Below, in pieces: positions 23,691 through 36,582 of a stretch of 64,000 nucleotides of DNA (position 1 is its first letter; every line of letters starts with the position of its first letter). A program made the position numbers and the translations under genes. The notes under the pieces were generated by a model. That model made no database searches. It worked only from the letters and a program-made list of their open reading frames with translations, and was not told where the DNA came from. The DNA comes from Phorcus lineatus (Eukaryota > Mollusca > Gastropoda > Trochida > Trochidae), in assembly GCA_921293015.1 (NCBI GenBank), contig OV121084.1, positions 46,473,864 to 46,537,863 of the forward strand, written 5' to 3'.

Positions 23691-26600
23691 ACTTTGTTTC
23701 TAAGTTTGAATCTTAAAACTTCAACACTATGCATAATGAAAATAGGATCTTCTCAGTATAAATGTATAAGCAATGATCTGCTTGGGAAAGTTTTCAAATA
23801 AAGATATGAGTTATTGAGTGTTTGGGTTTTGGGTCCCTGTTAAAATGCAATAAAGATATATGCACATATATATTAAGTTAAAAACGGAAAAACTTACATT
23901 TGTTTTATTATATGGCTGAATCAAGAAAAGCGTATTCTTTAGAATTCGTCACAAAATAATGACCTGTTACCTGAAATGTATAAATATATTATCCCGTTTA
24001 TACCAAAGACATTCCCTTACAAGGATGAAGGACTTAAATAAAGGAACACTTTTAAGCACGAGTAACTGTCATGTTGTAAGAGGGATAGTCAATTCATTGC
24101 ATTCATGATAAATGATTATTAAACAGAAGATAAACCATACAAATTTGACTTTCAAGTGGAAAACCTGTGTTCAATTCCGTTTGTTCCACCTTACGTAAAA
24201 GCCAACCTGGTTCAATTCGACATTGGAACATTTTCATATTGTCCCTCCAGGTCATATTAAAGAGGCTTGCCAATCTAATATGGCTCCAAATGCTACTAAA
24301 ACATTATAATCTGTTGAAATACAAACGACAATTTCACAAAGTGTACCTTTTTGGTCAATGTTTTCTGCTTCCCTACTAAGCAGTTATGGTCTCAAGACTT
24401 CAGTTGTAACCTTTAAACACCGTCTACATGAAAACAACACTTCAACTTTTTTTAGGTGTTGTATTGGTGTCATATAATTAGAAGAATTTAATCCTTACAT
24501 CTTTCACAATGTATTTCATTTATGCTTTTGATATCACACTCTACCTTTCACCCTCAATCAAGCGTAAGGAAGTCATTATTCTCTCAATACAATCTGTAGA
24601 TAAACCATTTCACTGAACCTCATGGCCACTCAATGCAGCAGCAATTTTAGCCAGAGAGTCTCGTCACAGGAGTCTTTGATGATATTCGTCTCGTTGAGAA
24701 CACATTCTTCAACAAAATGATGTCATTTCTGCCTAATGATCTACTTTAGAACTGACATTAGTAGACGTTGTTCCACATAATGACCCAATTTACCAAATAT
24801 AGCCTGAGATGTCTTGAAATTCTAAAAGCAGACATTCACTTTTCCCTTTTTGTTATCATGGTTTCCTTTTTATCCTTCCACGTGAGATTTAGTACAGATC
24901 AAAGCAGAAAGGGTATTTCCCTTAAACTTGTCTCATCATTCAAACCACTCAAAGTTATTACTTGTGAGATCATATAAGTAAGTACATGTATACATAATAA
25001 GATGTAAAGATTTGTATCTATAAAGCTTGATTTTAATGTTGTCGAACTGATAACAGTAATGCATTGACAGCTATAAATTGTCTTTTACTTCTGTTAATAT
25101 GTGATAATGCTATTAAATATATCATCGTGAGATATATTTTATATAAATATTTAGGTATTGTCTTGTCCTTTAGGAACATGTTTACTAAGCAGTTTCATTT
25201 CACTTTAATTTTCAGATAAAAATTGTATGATCACTTTTGTTTATATGATCCCCTAAATTACTGTTGTTATTGTTAAAAAGCCATTTGGGCAATCTTCAGC
25301 CATTAATGGTATATCCATTAGAGCTGACACGAATAGTCAATAATTGGAAAAGGTTTTGTATGTGCGTTGTCTACATAGAAGTATCATTGATTATGTGGTC
25401 AGTTGAAATAAGGATGAATAGATTGGTAACAGCTTGTTTGATGTTAGTGTTAAGTGTTTTTCCATCATATTTGTGATATTTAACAATCAAAACTGGGATA
25501 AGCAACGACATTTAATTCTACTAATAAATGATATACACAATTGTAGGGACTAAGATATGATGGAGTATTTCTCAATTTTTAAGTGAATTGTATGAATCAG
25601 GTTTTAACTTGATACTTTAGAAATTATCTAAAGATGCTAATCAACAAACATAGATAATGACATTCATTCTTGAAGAGGAGCACAGGAGAACAGATATAGC
25701 ATAATGTGAAAACTCCTCCATGCAAAGGTCCCAATTTTACAAATTAAGAAGAATATTTATTCCTATCGGAGTCAGATCAGCTGATAAATAGAGATTTTAA
25801 CAAAGTGTGTTTACGTATCATTTATATCATATATTAGGAATACAATTTATGCTATTAATGATACGGAACCACCCGAGGTTAATAATCTCTTTCTAATATA
25901 TTTTCAATTTTTAAAAAATGTTTTGAAAAGCAAAACTTATTCCTTCATCTAAGAGCAGTGACCTAGATTTTGCGGAGTAATTTTATTAACAGTAAACCAA
26001 TGTGAAGGTTACATTGTTTGGGATATATGGCTGTGACACTGCTTGGAAATAATCCTTCGTAAAATACTTTTTCAAAACGATAACGCGTCTCATGAAGATG
26101 TGTTGACATTTATAATAGATTTCCAGTTAATAGGCAAATACTTAAGTCAATCTATATTCTCAATGAATGCCGAATGTTTGTGAATCACTTGCCAACGTCG
26201 CTACAACAGGGGAAGTAACTCTTACTGCATTCTTGAAAAGTTGCGTTGACATGATTGCGCAACAAGTTCGGCTAGCGGTTATCGGTATCCTTAGACTAAA
26301 CGCTGATTATTTGCGAAAGTCGGGTTATTTCGTTTATCATTTCGATACTTGATATCACATGTGATCACTCAAAAAGATGCAAATTGATTTGTTTAACAGA
26401 TCGTTGGGTCACAATCTGCCAACGCGATTTAATGCACGGAAACATCTCACGGTAGGTCATGTATGAATTCCAATATAGGCTGCATGTTGTAAGTTTATTA
26501 AGGCTTCACATAATTTGTTAACAGAATTGACAACAATTCGAAAACCAAGTTGAAAAAAACACACTTGAAACTCGCCATGACGTTATTATTGATCAACACA

Positions 26601-27505
26601 GGGTTTAGGATTCGCATGAAATGTATGGCGTTTTGTGAAAAAGGTTTTCCTTTTGACTTAATTTGCATGTCTATCAGATTTGGATACTAAGTTTATCTGA
26701 TAGTATTACTGCACCGATAACACCCTCCATTATATGATAAGAACAAGTATGCTTGAAAATTACATCGTCTGGAAGCAAACCGAAGAAAAGAAAGAAGAGT
26801 TCAGTGAGAATATCTCACCACTTCATCGGAAGTGTCTTGATGGGCTTTCTATGATATTATTATTCTCTAGATAGACCTGCTGTCTATTTTAGTGCCTCTT
26901 GTAGCAATGGGATAGTGTATTCACATATTGAAGACGACGCAATTGCTTCGTCTTATTAAAAAATGAGAAAGAAGTCATTATCACACATGCACAATTCTCT
27001 TCTGTATATTATTGATGAGTCTAGATGAGCATATATAAGATCTAAGGTGTAAGCAATGGCTGGATACAGAAGGAAACGGACCTTAGTACTACTTTAATTT
27101 TTGTTTTTGGGGACATGAAATATTTCTAGGTCATTATATCTACTAAATTATTGGAGGTCTCTTGTTTTCCTTTCATTGACATCATTACTCTCTATGCTGA
27201 TTTGCTTTCTGTTTCGGTAAAAATAAATTACAGTGTAATGTTGTTAATTGTTAAGATTGTGCAAGAACCGACCGCACTTAACATTTGTAGATATTGTAGA
27301 GAATGTGATCCCTTATAGAACTGTGTTACATTTGGCATGGATCTCTAAAAGAATTTCTTTGTGTATTCACAAAATGAAGGATATGAAACTAATTATTATC
27401 ATAGAAGAATAGTAATATTGATAATGGAGAATTTGTAAATCGCTATGTTTCAACTACAGGCTAGGCAACGGCGTTGATCTAAGATAACAACGGTTCTTAA
27501 CTTAC
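23691..27505. other. Intergenic, no gene assigned
   Basis: Open frames of 60-70 codons occur at 24167, 24768, 25264 and 26167 on the plus strand, but they lack motifs and convincing splice sites. The one at 26167-26352 has a somewhat protein-like composition and higher GC and could be a transposon scrap. No RNA gene was recognised. Confidence 0.3.
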
Positions 27506-27786
27506 AGTGTCACAAAGAAATATAAATGATAGAGTTGACTGTTGTAGCTATGTTCTTCCTTCTGTTAAGCATAGTGTCCAGCTGTACAACAGTTCAAATG
27601 ATAAGATGTAAAAGTTGTGGGTATATGGGAGGTATGAGTCTTGGTCGCGGAGATGGGTTGGTCTCCTGTTATCTTTGCAGTCACCGTATTGGAAGTGAAT
27701 GCATTGTGAATATCTTACACATGCACACCGTTCCTCGTTATTTTATTCTCAAAAAGTTTCTAAATGAAATAGAATATTTCTCCTAG
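27506..27786 (+). CDS. Candidate first coding exon of a secreted Cys-rich peptide
   Basis: A good acceptor ('ttcttaacttacag', ending 27505) precedes a short leader and an ATG at 27526. The first 24 residues form a clear signal peptide: a hydrophobic core 'VVAMFFLLLSIVSS' with small residues behind it. Next come two CxxC pairs ('CKSC', 'CYLC') and a further Cys before the frame turns AT-rich and stops at 27786. A GTATGA donor within 'ggaggtatgag' (27632) could end the exon earlier. Secretion is a sound inference if the exon is real. The Cys spacing does not match a family with certainty; a Ly6/uPAR-like start is one option. Downstream exons were not found. Confidence 0.35.
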
Positions 27787-27959
27787 ATTTCGGTATTGTC
27801 ATATTAAGGCTATTAGTGTCTGTCTGTCTTAATACTTGATGTCATGAAAGACATGTACATGATACATTCGTGACAGAAGGCTTGTTATATTGTCTGTGCA
27901 AAAAAACGAGGGTCTCAGTTACAGACATTTCTTGATGATAATCAAGATTCTACACATTG

Positions 27960-28280
27960 TTGAATAAACAGTAGCGAATGAAGATAATAATGGTAATAAA
28001 GATTCAAGTATTTGTTGAATCAATATTAACAAATGATGCTGATGAAGATAATAAAGATTCAAGTATTTGTTGGGAAAAAACAGTAGCAAATGATGCTGAT
28101 GGTGATAATAAAGATTCTATTATTTGTTTGATAAACAGTAGCAATTGATGTTGAGGATGATAATAAAGATTCTACTATTTGTTGAAAAAACAGTATTAAA
28201 TTATGCTGATGATGATAATAAAGATTGTAATATTTGTTGATTAAACAGTAGCAAATAGTGATAATAATGATAATAAATAG
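27960..28280 (+). repeat. Minisatellite of ~55-bp units, five copies
   Basis: 'ataataaagatt' recurs near 27995, 28049, 28106, 28160 and 28215. Between these, 'tatttgttg', 'aacagta' and 'aaatgatgctgatg' keep the same order. Units differ by small indels. Confidence 0.85.
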
Positions 28281-28385
28281 AGAATACTAACCGACGTTCT
28301 GTTTGATAAAATTTTTATGAATCAAGTGCATAGTTCGGTATTTAAAGAGTGAAAACGAGTTAGATACTGATACCATTCACGAGCA

Positions 28386-29003
28386 TGAAAATCTCCTAGA
28401 TTAACACTGCTGTCGCGCCGCAAACATTGTGTCGTCATACTTAAAGATTGTGACGTCAATGTGTAATAACACTGTAACTGAATTCATTAAAATGAGATAT
28501 CTTCGACGGGAGAGAAATACAGCTATTTTATTGTTTCAGGCACGGTTAATCTCATTGGCAATTTTCTATGTTGAAATAAAAAACATCCAATTCAATAATC
28601 TATAATAGTCCTCAAACGATCTTAGACCTAGAATCTTTGTTTAATCAACAGAACTTTGGCAAACTATTGACGTATCTGCCCTAAAATGATCCACTTTCAC
28701 ATCGTTGAAGGTGGCTAATTTCATTTGTTCTAAAAAACAGTTTGATCAAAAAAATGTTATTACACGTTCGTAATCCTCTCGAAAAAAATTCCAAGGAACA
28801 AAACAGATGTGACAAATAGCTGGGTTCATCATTATGCTTGGGAAATATATCTCCGCATGCATTTGTTTTATTGTATTTTTTATCTTCCTAAAGAGCTTAG
28901 CTATTTGGAGCGTAATTATATTGTAGCCTATAATTACCAAGTGTGTTTAAATAACCGCTGTGAAATGCCAACATAATCGCATAACTGGATAATTAAGTTA
29001 AGG
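28386..29003 (+). repeat. 0.6-kb direct repeat flanking a LINE, left copy (618 bp)
   Basis: Colinear with 31136-31800 from 'tgaaaatc' to 'gataattaagttaagg'. Relative to the right copy it lacks 58 bp after 'ctcattggca' and has two small extra pieces of about 4 and 7 bp. Point differences are few. The minus-strand frame at 28746-28940 recurs at 31543-31737, but the differences between copies change amino acids, so it is not counted as a gene. Confidence 0.92.
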
Positions 29004-31135
29004 AATGAATGAATGAATGAATTTCTTTATTTCCGCCAATGGCAGTTGAAGATTACAAATATAATGCATCAATTAGTCACATACATGTACAGAGGATATT
29101 TACAAGGCACTCAATTCAATGCAGTGCACAATACAGTATTTACAGCAAGGACAGTTCAGAAATATTTGTTCAGATAGTTTTTCATGTCATATATATATAT
29201 TGAAAATTCAATAACAATAATTTGCCTTGCTGCAGTAGTAAGGCCTGGAATGTCAACAGGTCCACCGCAAAATAGTGCAAGAACATCATCATCATCATCA
29301 TCTAGGAGCTCTATGCATACATAGGCATCTAAATCAAGTAGGTCAAGTAATGTCATGTAGAATGTATTTCTTTGGTGCAAAAACGATTCACAGTGTAAAA
29401 TGATATGTGCATCATGGTCAAAGCAGTGCTTATTACAAAGTTCACATTTTTTGAGAATTTGGCTTTAGAGCCAATTTTAACAGTAAGTTGTATATGTGCT
29501 TTATGCTCTGGGTATTGATCTGTTAGACTGTACAGTCTATGCATACTTAGCCTTGATGGATTAAAGCATACCTTGACATATCTTCTCTTATGGAGAGTCT
29601 CAGTTTCCAATTAGTTTCTTCAAAGAGGAAGATAGACTTAATAACTATTTCCCGCCACACTGTCTTTAAGGGAAAGATACCGGTTTGTACATAATTTTAT
29701 ACATATTTGAGCAGATCATACTTTCGTGCTGTACATAATAGGGTATTGCAAATACTGCGTGAGTTGGTGCAAAAATGAACATTGAGGGATACGAATGCAC
29801 AGAACAACGTTTTCGTTGATGAGTTACAACCATTGTTACATAGTCTTCCAAGGAATGATAATCTACACTTATCAATAAACCAGACCATTGTCCAGAGACC
29901 GAGATTAGCACATGCAGATTCTGTGGACATACGTCTGTTAAAACCTTGAATACAGCAAGAAAAATATTGTTGAGTATTCTCTACTAAATAAATGTCTTTA
30001 CCATAAAGGTAGGCAATATTTCACAACCATAAAAGCTTGTAGGTAGGACCATTCTTTTCCATATATTTACACATGTATTCGGATGTAAATCAGTATTGTT
30101 AAAACCCAGTGAGCGTAGGGAATTTATAGTTTGTCTTGCCTTTTGGCAGCTGGTAAAAATTCTATCTTTACACGACAGGTCTGATGAGAGAAGGATGCCA
30201 CCATATTTTACTGATGAACTTATATTTATCAAAACATTACACAGGGAGAATGAAAGCTCAGGACATGATTGTTTCCCTTTCCGAAATACTACAACATTAC
30301 TTTTGGATGCATTGTATATTAAATGCCATCTTGAAGCATATAGTGAAACAATGTTGAGAGAATCCTGCAGTCCAGACGGGGTGGTACTCAAAAGCGTGGT
30401 ATCATCTGCTAGCAAAACTGATGGTACATCAATACTGTATACACATATACCACTGCTACCAGATCTTAATTCAGTTAATAAATCGTTTATAAAAACAAGG
30501 AAGAACCAAGAAGAAAGGACTCTACCCTGTCCTACAACCTGTTGTACTTCAAACGTATCAGAACGATTCCCGTCATACATAACAAAAGATGAACTGCAAG
30601 TGTAGCTGTGGTAAAGTAGATTCCACGCCTAGATTATGGAGTTTGAAAAATAACCCATCCTGCCAAATACGGTCGAAAGCTTTCTCGTTATCAAGAAAAG
30701 CTGTATAGACTTGTGAGCCACGCTCAATATAGTATGTTACACAATCATTAAGCATAAACGCAGCCATAACTGCACCATGTTCTTTTCTAAAACCAAATTG
30801 TAGGGCGTCTGGAAAGTCAGGATTAATATTGCTTATATAACTTTCTATGCGTGAGAGAAACAGTTTTTCAAAAAGTTTCCCTAGGCAGGATGTAAGAGTG
30901 ATACCTCGATAATGTTTGTGATCACACTTTGGACCTTTACCTTTATACAGTGGAACAATCATACCCAATCTAAAGATATTAGGAAAGTACATAGCTTTCA
31001 TCATTGCGTTGTATAGACTACAAAGCTTTTCGATTAGCTCGTCACCTCCGAGGATAAGATGTTCATTTGATATGTGACCTGGCCCAGGTGATTTGTTACG
31101 ATTTAGTTTTAGAATATGTTGTTTTAAATGTTGTG
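29004..31135 (-). mobile_element. 5'-truncated LINE inserted in minus orientation
   Basis: The 3' end is at the left, with a (GAAT)n tail at 29004-29021. The coding part lies at 29984-31145. The left border coincides with the end of one direct repeat (29003) and the right border with the start of the other (31136). There is no endonuclease domain, so about the first half of a full element is missing. Between the tail and the RT region (29022-29983) the sequence is the decayed C-terminal part and 3' UTR. Confidence 0.88.
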
Positions 31136-31145
31136 TGAAAATCAC
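29984..31145 (-). pseudogene. LINE reverse transcriptase, frameshifted
   Basis: The frame 31145-30573 contains 'NKSPGPG', 'YRGITLTSCLGKLFEKL', 'QFGFRKEHGA' and 'AFLDNEKAFDRIW', which are RT motifs 1-4, with the first catalytic Asp in the FLDxxKAFD position. The frame 30580-29984 continues with 'GQGRVLSSWFF', and 'LLADDTTLLS' holds the Y/F-x-DD motif with Leu in place of the aromatic residue. The frames differ, so a one-base shift lies near 30590-30625. The first few codons at 31136-31145 already belong to the flanking repeat. The enzyme would copy element RNA at a nicked target, but this copy cannot make it. The clade is within the CR1/Jockey/I-like LINEs and is not resolved. Confidence 0.88.
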
Positions 31146-31800
31146 CTAGATTAACACTGCTGTCGCGCCGCAAACATTGTGACGTCATACTTAAAGATTG
31201 TGACGTCAATGTGTAATAACATTGTATATTCATTAAAATTATATATCTTCAACGGGAGAGAAATACAGCTATTTTATTGTTTCAGGCACGGTTAATCTCA
31301 TTGGCAAGTTTATATAAATGAGCAATTCAAAAAGAACTATAGATGAATATCAAGCTTGATTGTAATTTTCTATGTTGAAATAAAAAACATCCAATTCAAT
31401 AATCTATAATAGTCCTCAAACGACCTAGAATCTTTGTTTAATCAACAGAACTTTGGCAAACTATTGACGTATCTGCCCTAAAATGATCCACTTTCACATC
31501 GTTGAAGGTGGCTAATTTCATTTGTTCTAAAAAACAGTTTGATCAAAAAAATGTTATTACACGTTCGTAATCCTCTCGAAAAAGAGTCCAAGGAACAAAA
31601 CAGATGTGACAAATAGCTGGGTTCATCATTATGCTTGGGAAATATATCTCCCCATGCATTTGTTTTATTGTATTTTTTATCTTCCTAAAGAGCTTAGCTA
31701 TTTGGAGCGTAATTATATTGTAGCCTATAATTACCAAGTGTGTTTAAATAACCGCTGTGAAATGCCAACATAATCGCATAACTGGATAATTAAGTTAAGG
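31136..31800 (+). repeat. 0.6-kb direct repeat flanking a LINE, right copy (665 bp)
   Basis: Partner of 28386-29003. It carries a 58-bp segment (after 'ctcattggca', near 31306-31363) not found in the left copy. It ends at 'taagttaagg', after which unrelated sequence starts. Confidence 0.92.
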
Positions 31801-32310
31801 GATAGGCTAATTGATGAATCAACTGAAATTAGTTGATGACAATTTTAAACAACCTTTGGTTACAAATTCTACATTTCTTACATTTCTATAAACTTTTAGT
31901 AATTAAACTGTAATCATTGAATTTATTAATAAATTTATTTTAACTGTTGATGGTCAATATCATAGGTTAGTTGATGTGAAGTAATCACATGTTTTCCCCT
32001 GAATATATTCATCTATGTATAAGAAATTCAAAGTGTATTGGTGCAAAAATTAGCAAACAGCAATATCTATTAACATTGTAATATTCTCCTAACATACATT
32101 TAAATTTGTAATTTCATGAGTGCAGCCGTAACTAGAGTAAATCTTATTTATGTATCGTTTTTTAAAAGACATTCATTTCGTAGCTGATTTACAGGATCAT
32201 TATATTTAACAGTCAACTCATAAATTATTCCTAATGTGATATCGTATTACATATGTATAATCGTAATTTGGGTGAAACGAAACATAATTTTATTCGTTGA
32301 AACTTATACT
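31801..32310. other. Intergenic, AT-rich
   Basis: No feature was recognised between the repeat and the next LINE fragment. Confidence 0.4.
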
Positions 32311-32855
32311 CATTCGTGTATCTCGAATGTTCCTTCCTGGGTTAAATCCAATTTTCTAAAACTGAATGAGAAAACTGAATTCATGATCATCGGTTCACAA
32401 AAACAACGACAGAAAGTCAAGCCGTTCACTATCATTATTGGTGACAGCTCTGTAATCCCAAGTTCATCTGTGAGAAATCTGGGTGTGATATTTGACCCTT
32501 CACTATCACATGTTAAATCTGTCTGTCGTTCTGTGTCTTTCTGTCCCTACAATATCGGTAAAATAAAGAAATATCTCTCACCAGACTCCTTGAAAACTCT
32601 ACTACAAGCATGTGTCACCTCGCGGCTCGATAACTGCAATTCGCTTCTTTATGGAACTTCTAGCTCAAACTTTAAACTCCTGCAGCATCTCCAGAACAGT
32701 TCCGCTCAATTGATCACTGGGTCACGGGAGCACTGTGAAATCACTCCGATCCGTTTCTTTTTAGTGTATATATTTATTTTTACTGTAAAGCGCCACTGAG
32801 CAGGTTTTACCTGGATATTAGGCGCTATGTAAATTGTAATTCATTCATTCATTCA
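32311..32855 (+). mobile_element. L2-like LINE, 3' end with internal deletion
   Basis: The frame encodes the region behind the RT catalytic core: 'LKLNEKTEFMIIGS', then 'SVRNLGVIFDPSLS', 'IKKYLSPDSLKTL', 'VTSRLDNCNSLLYG' and 'LQHLQNSSAQLITG'. This order is characteristic of L2/CR1-type LINEs. After 'CEITPI' (about 32750) the protein breaks off where the family normally continues for some tens of residues. The sequence passes directly into the 3' UTR 'gcgccactgagcagg...ggcgctatgtaaatt' and an (ATTC)n tail at 32839-32855. It is therefore 5' truncated and internally deleted. Confidence 0.88.
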
Positions 32856-35800
32856 CCATATTGATATTTCTTTGATTCAAAAATCATTTTCAAACTAACA
32901 AATACAATATTTTGATCTGCCTCGAAAATATGATATTACAATGTACTAACAAGCAAACGTTTGTAGCCAAATGTGTCTTAATCCCTTGTGATCAGCATCT
33001 ACTTCTCTGATGAAAAGGGATATTAATCTGTAAAAGTGTTATACCCCTGTAATACTTGATGTCATCAAGTAATCAAAATAAAATGTTGACTGTAGAAGAG
33101 ATCTCTTGCATTGACATATTTCATAAAAGGGAAGACTAGAAAGTCCCCTCATACGCAACGTTTATTTATGTATTCTCGTTATAAAGAAATAAATGTACCT
33201 GTTTCCGGTGCTAGAAATATGCGAGCATTACATTTTTGTTTCTGTACACATGTACATGCGTTTGTGTCATGAACTACACTATCTATAAATGTAAGAAAAT
33301 GATCAACCTTTGTTTTCCTCCTTTATAAACCGTACCGTTTACTCCCAATTACAGGGGACACTGATAAAGAATGAAAGCAAAATAATGAAGTGATATGTAT
33401 ATTTACTTGGTCACTGCCTCCTTGCTGGCAGAAAACGTGTTGATATTTACTTGTTGATCAACTTTATCAAATTGAAACCTCATATGATCATAAACATGAA
33501 GCAAATGCAACATACCTTTAATAAAATGTTCATGTCTTGATATTGATTCACATGGTTCCAGAAGAATTTATTTATGCTGATAAAAAATAAGAACTCTGGT
33601 AAGGTTTTATCATTTTATTTGTGATCGTACATTACATTGCTACACCATCTGTAATTGCTAAGCTAATAAAACATCAATTTAATCAATATACATTATGTTA
33701 AGGAATAGTTGTTGCAGACATGTTGTCTTCTTTTGAAATTGGTTTTGTATATCTAGATATTTTTTCGTGTGATGTTTTACAGTCAGAGACAAAGACGTAT
33801 CGACATATGAAGTGACCCATAATAACATGTACTGAAAGTAAAACAATCAATAAGTGAAAAGGAAAGATTTCTTGCTATTTTACTAAAATTTACATTTTTA
33901 TAGACCTTTTTGAAACGTGTACAACAGTGACACAGGTTTTAACATAAAGTCTCAACAGTCTCAGTTTGACAAAAATGATGTTTGTCTGATGTTTTACTGT
34001 ACGCAATAATGTAATATTATATATTTTTTAAAAAGTTGATGTGTACGAGTCTTAATATTTGTAACTCAGAGACTCAATAACATCGAACAAAACTACAATA
34101 AATTAAGAATCATTTTCAGGAGGAAGTTGCCTTCAGAAACAAGGCAATAATTGTTTACTTGTGGAAAATATAAAGGCAAGAATTTGTTATATTGAACATG
34201 ACAAACAGTTGAATGTCCGTCAAGGGTTGTGAAATTGAAAATAAGTGTACATTGACAAGTATCCTTTCAGCAAATCTATGTAAATGTGAATTTAAAATCC
34301 ATGTTACGAAAATATTCAGTTCATTCCGTTACTTTAAAGAAAGATAAAACCAAGTGAAGACATTACACTATGAGAGCGTTGTGATGGTGCTGAAGAGTGA
34401 TTACTGAAATACTGAAAACTTCTTATGAAACTACATTCAGATTTAACTTGTAAAACAAACAATGTTGTTTAAGTCGGGTTTCAAGATAATCATATTTCGC
34501 AATGCTCTTGAAATGAATATCTGATAAGGATGTTCATGTCCATTACAAAGAATTCTTTGTCAATAAAATGTAACGTATACTAATCGCAAGTAGCAGGAAA
34601 TAAATTGTCGATGTACCTTGTCCGTGAGAGAAAACATAATTTGCCTTGATAAACGATAATTATTTTAAGGTTTTCCAAGTGATTTGTCTGTGTTTGTGGA
34701 AGAATCTCCCTGGGACTATTTCCTTTATCTTATCCTTGTCTTTTTAGCAAGGCTATGCCAGGCTTGGTGTGAACGCATGTTTTTTTCCGGGGCATGGTTT
34801 TTCAACACATGAAAAGTCGTTTTTTAAATTATCCGATACATCAAGAAATAGTATTGCGAAAGAAACTCAAAATCAACAGCTACGTTCATAGAAATTTACC
34901 AGTGCAAATAATTGACACACTTAAATCAAATTTTAATTTGGTATGATCTTAATATCTGCATTGTTGGGTGTCATGATTGCAATTATCTATAAACAATTTT
35001 TAATCTAATGAATATAACCATTTTCGAAGATCAAACGGGCTTTTAAATGTTAGATTCAATTGCAATTCTATAGCTAAAAGTATCAATTTCTCAGATTTGA
35101 TTACTCATTTTACAGGAGTTCATAGAAACTGAATGGGCTTTGGAAACTCATACATGTATTTCTATTTAAAATGATACATGAAATGAAAAGTTTAAGTAAA
35201 TTTAATTAATGATGAAATTACATTTAGAAAAGATGGTCAATCATCTCTTGAATATTGGCATGACACATTGCAATTTTGAAAGAGCACAAATCCACTGTAG
35301 GTTAACTGCCAAAACGATGTTGTGACTGAAAGTGAAAGTATTTGAATATTATGAAAAAGATCCAGTCATTTGTTTTTTCAATATACCGTAATAATTCCTT
35401 TGTTGGTCCAAAACATTTACAAAAGTTGCTACCGAAAAATGTAAAGGTTTCGCGTTACAAAGCACTGCAGGGGATAGTAAAACATATAATCATAAATACC
35501 ATATGTACATGAACTATATACATTGTACAACGCATTAATTCAACCTGAAAGTTTAATAAAAACATTTGAAACTGTTAACATACTATGTTAGTGTCTACAA
35601 TGAAAAGAAAAACAACTGTCAAACATATGAAACGTTATTACTTATACACTGTCTTTTCACTACTGATTCGATTATTCACTTGTGGGATTCTTATCCCCTG
35701 CCAAAATTATCGTTAGCAACTCAGTGTCTTAAGATTATTTTTATGCAAAAATATAAATAGCATAATACCTAAAATCCAATGGTAAGATCTTTGCTAAATT

Positions 35801-36217
35801 CCTCTGCCCTGATCAGAACATTTATCTGGATTTAATTGTTACCTTGATCTTGACCTTTTTGAACCAATAGTTATTACAAGGACATATTTATGCGGCTAGC
35901 GTGAACAACTTCATCACAAAAACTGGAGAGGATTGCTTTTTTCAAAATTCGATATGATGTGGTTTATTTGATATTTACAAATGGACGAGGATTAGTGAAC
36001 ATTCAATAAATAAAAGACCGTTAGTAAATGAAGCCATATATTAACACTTTGAGTGTTAATACGGCATGCCAAAACATTGCAGATTATTTATTATTCTTTA
36101 TAAATAGGTGGATATTGTTACTATACAAATAATTCATCTTCGTAAGGATGTGATAATTGATAAAAATCGTTTTTTCAACCACTGAACAAATATGGACCTT
36201 CAGCCATTGTAACCCAC
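32856..36217. other. Intergenic; left part of a duplicated block
   Basis: Two short segments have partners further right: about 33401-33450 with 42436-42482, and 33712-33840 with 43319-43400 and 51592-51720 ('gttgcagacatgttgtcttctttt' and its neighbourhood). No exon was found in the stretch itself. Confidence 0.35.
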
Positions 36218-36582
36218 TTAAGGCTGTACGTGGTGTATACACACACAGTGATCTTTCATCTTGTAATATTCATGATGATATGATGAACACCCTTCCCTAC
36301 AGCTAATGTCAGCCGACTTCCATATTTCATTACATTTCTCTATGATACCATGATCCTTTTGTGCTTGCAAATCAAATGCAGATAAATAATCGGTTGTCCC
36401 TTTCAGCAATGTTGAACCCAGTCTGATTGGCGAGGTGTGTGGACCAATCTGTCTGTTTCTAAAGGCACCGACAATCTGCATTATTAGCTGAATAAACAGA
36501 ACAACAGAGTCCCTTTTATCAAATGTAAATACTATTGTCATTACATTATCTTTATCGATAAAGGCCCAATTTTCCTCAATTA
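36218..36582 (-). CDS. Candidate terminal exon, von Willebrand A-like segment with Cys-rich C terminus
   Basis: The frame is open from a 'caattttgcag' acceptor (exon starts at 36582, phase 1) to a stop at 36218. 'VMTIVFTFDKRDS' fits the first beta strand and a degenerate metal-site loop of a VWA domain. 'LFIQLIMQIVGAF' fits the first helix, 'IGPHTSPIRLGST' the second strand region, and 'AFDLQAQKDHGIIEKCNEI' the next strand and helix. The usual DxSxS is not intact, so metal-dependent binding is doubtful. The last 30 residues contain four further Cys with CxxxC and CxC spacing and replace the rest of a VWA fold, so the domain is incomplete or the 3' part differs. VWA modules usually mediate extracellular adhesion. 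A short AMP-like reading was considered and ranked lower. Confidence 0.4.

Noticed and set aside
27960..28280. CRISPR-like array
   Set aside because: The units are contiguous and diverged without unique spacers between identical repeats, and the DNA is eukaryotic; it is a minisatellite.
31136..31145. Start codon of the LINE RT frame
   Set aside because: These first codons come from the flanking repeat; the LINE is 5' truncated and has no own start here.
28746..31737. Near-identical 64-codon frames in both 0.6-kb repeats
   Set aside because: The differences between the two copies change amino acids, there is no start context or domain, and the frames are duplicated only because the DNA is.
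36218..36330. Defensin-like (CSalpha-beta) peptide: CxxxC followed by CxC after a signal-like hydrophobic stretch
   Set aside because: One of the six expected Cys is absent and the upstream part fits a VWA strand-helix-strand pattern with a phase-matched upstream exon, so the antimicrobial reading is less likely.
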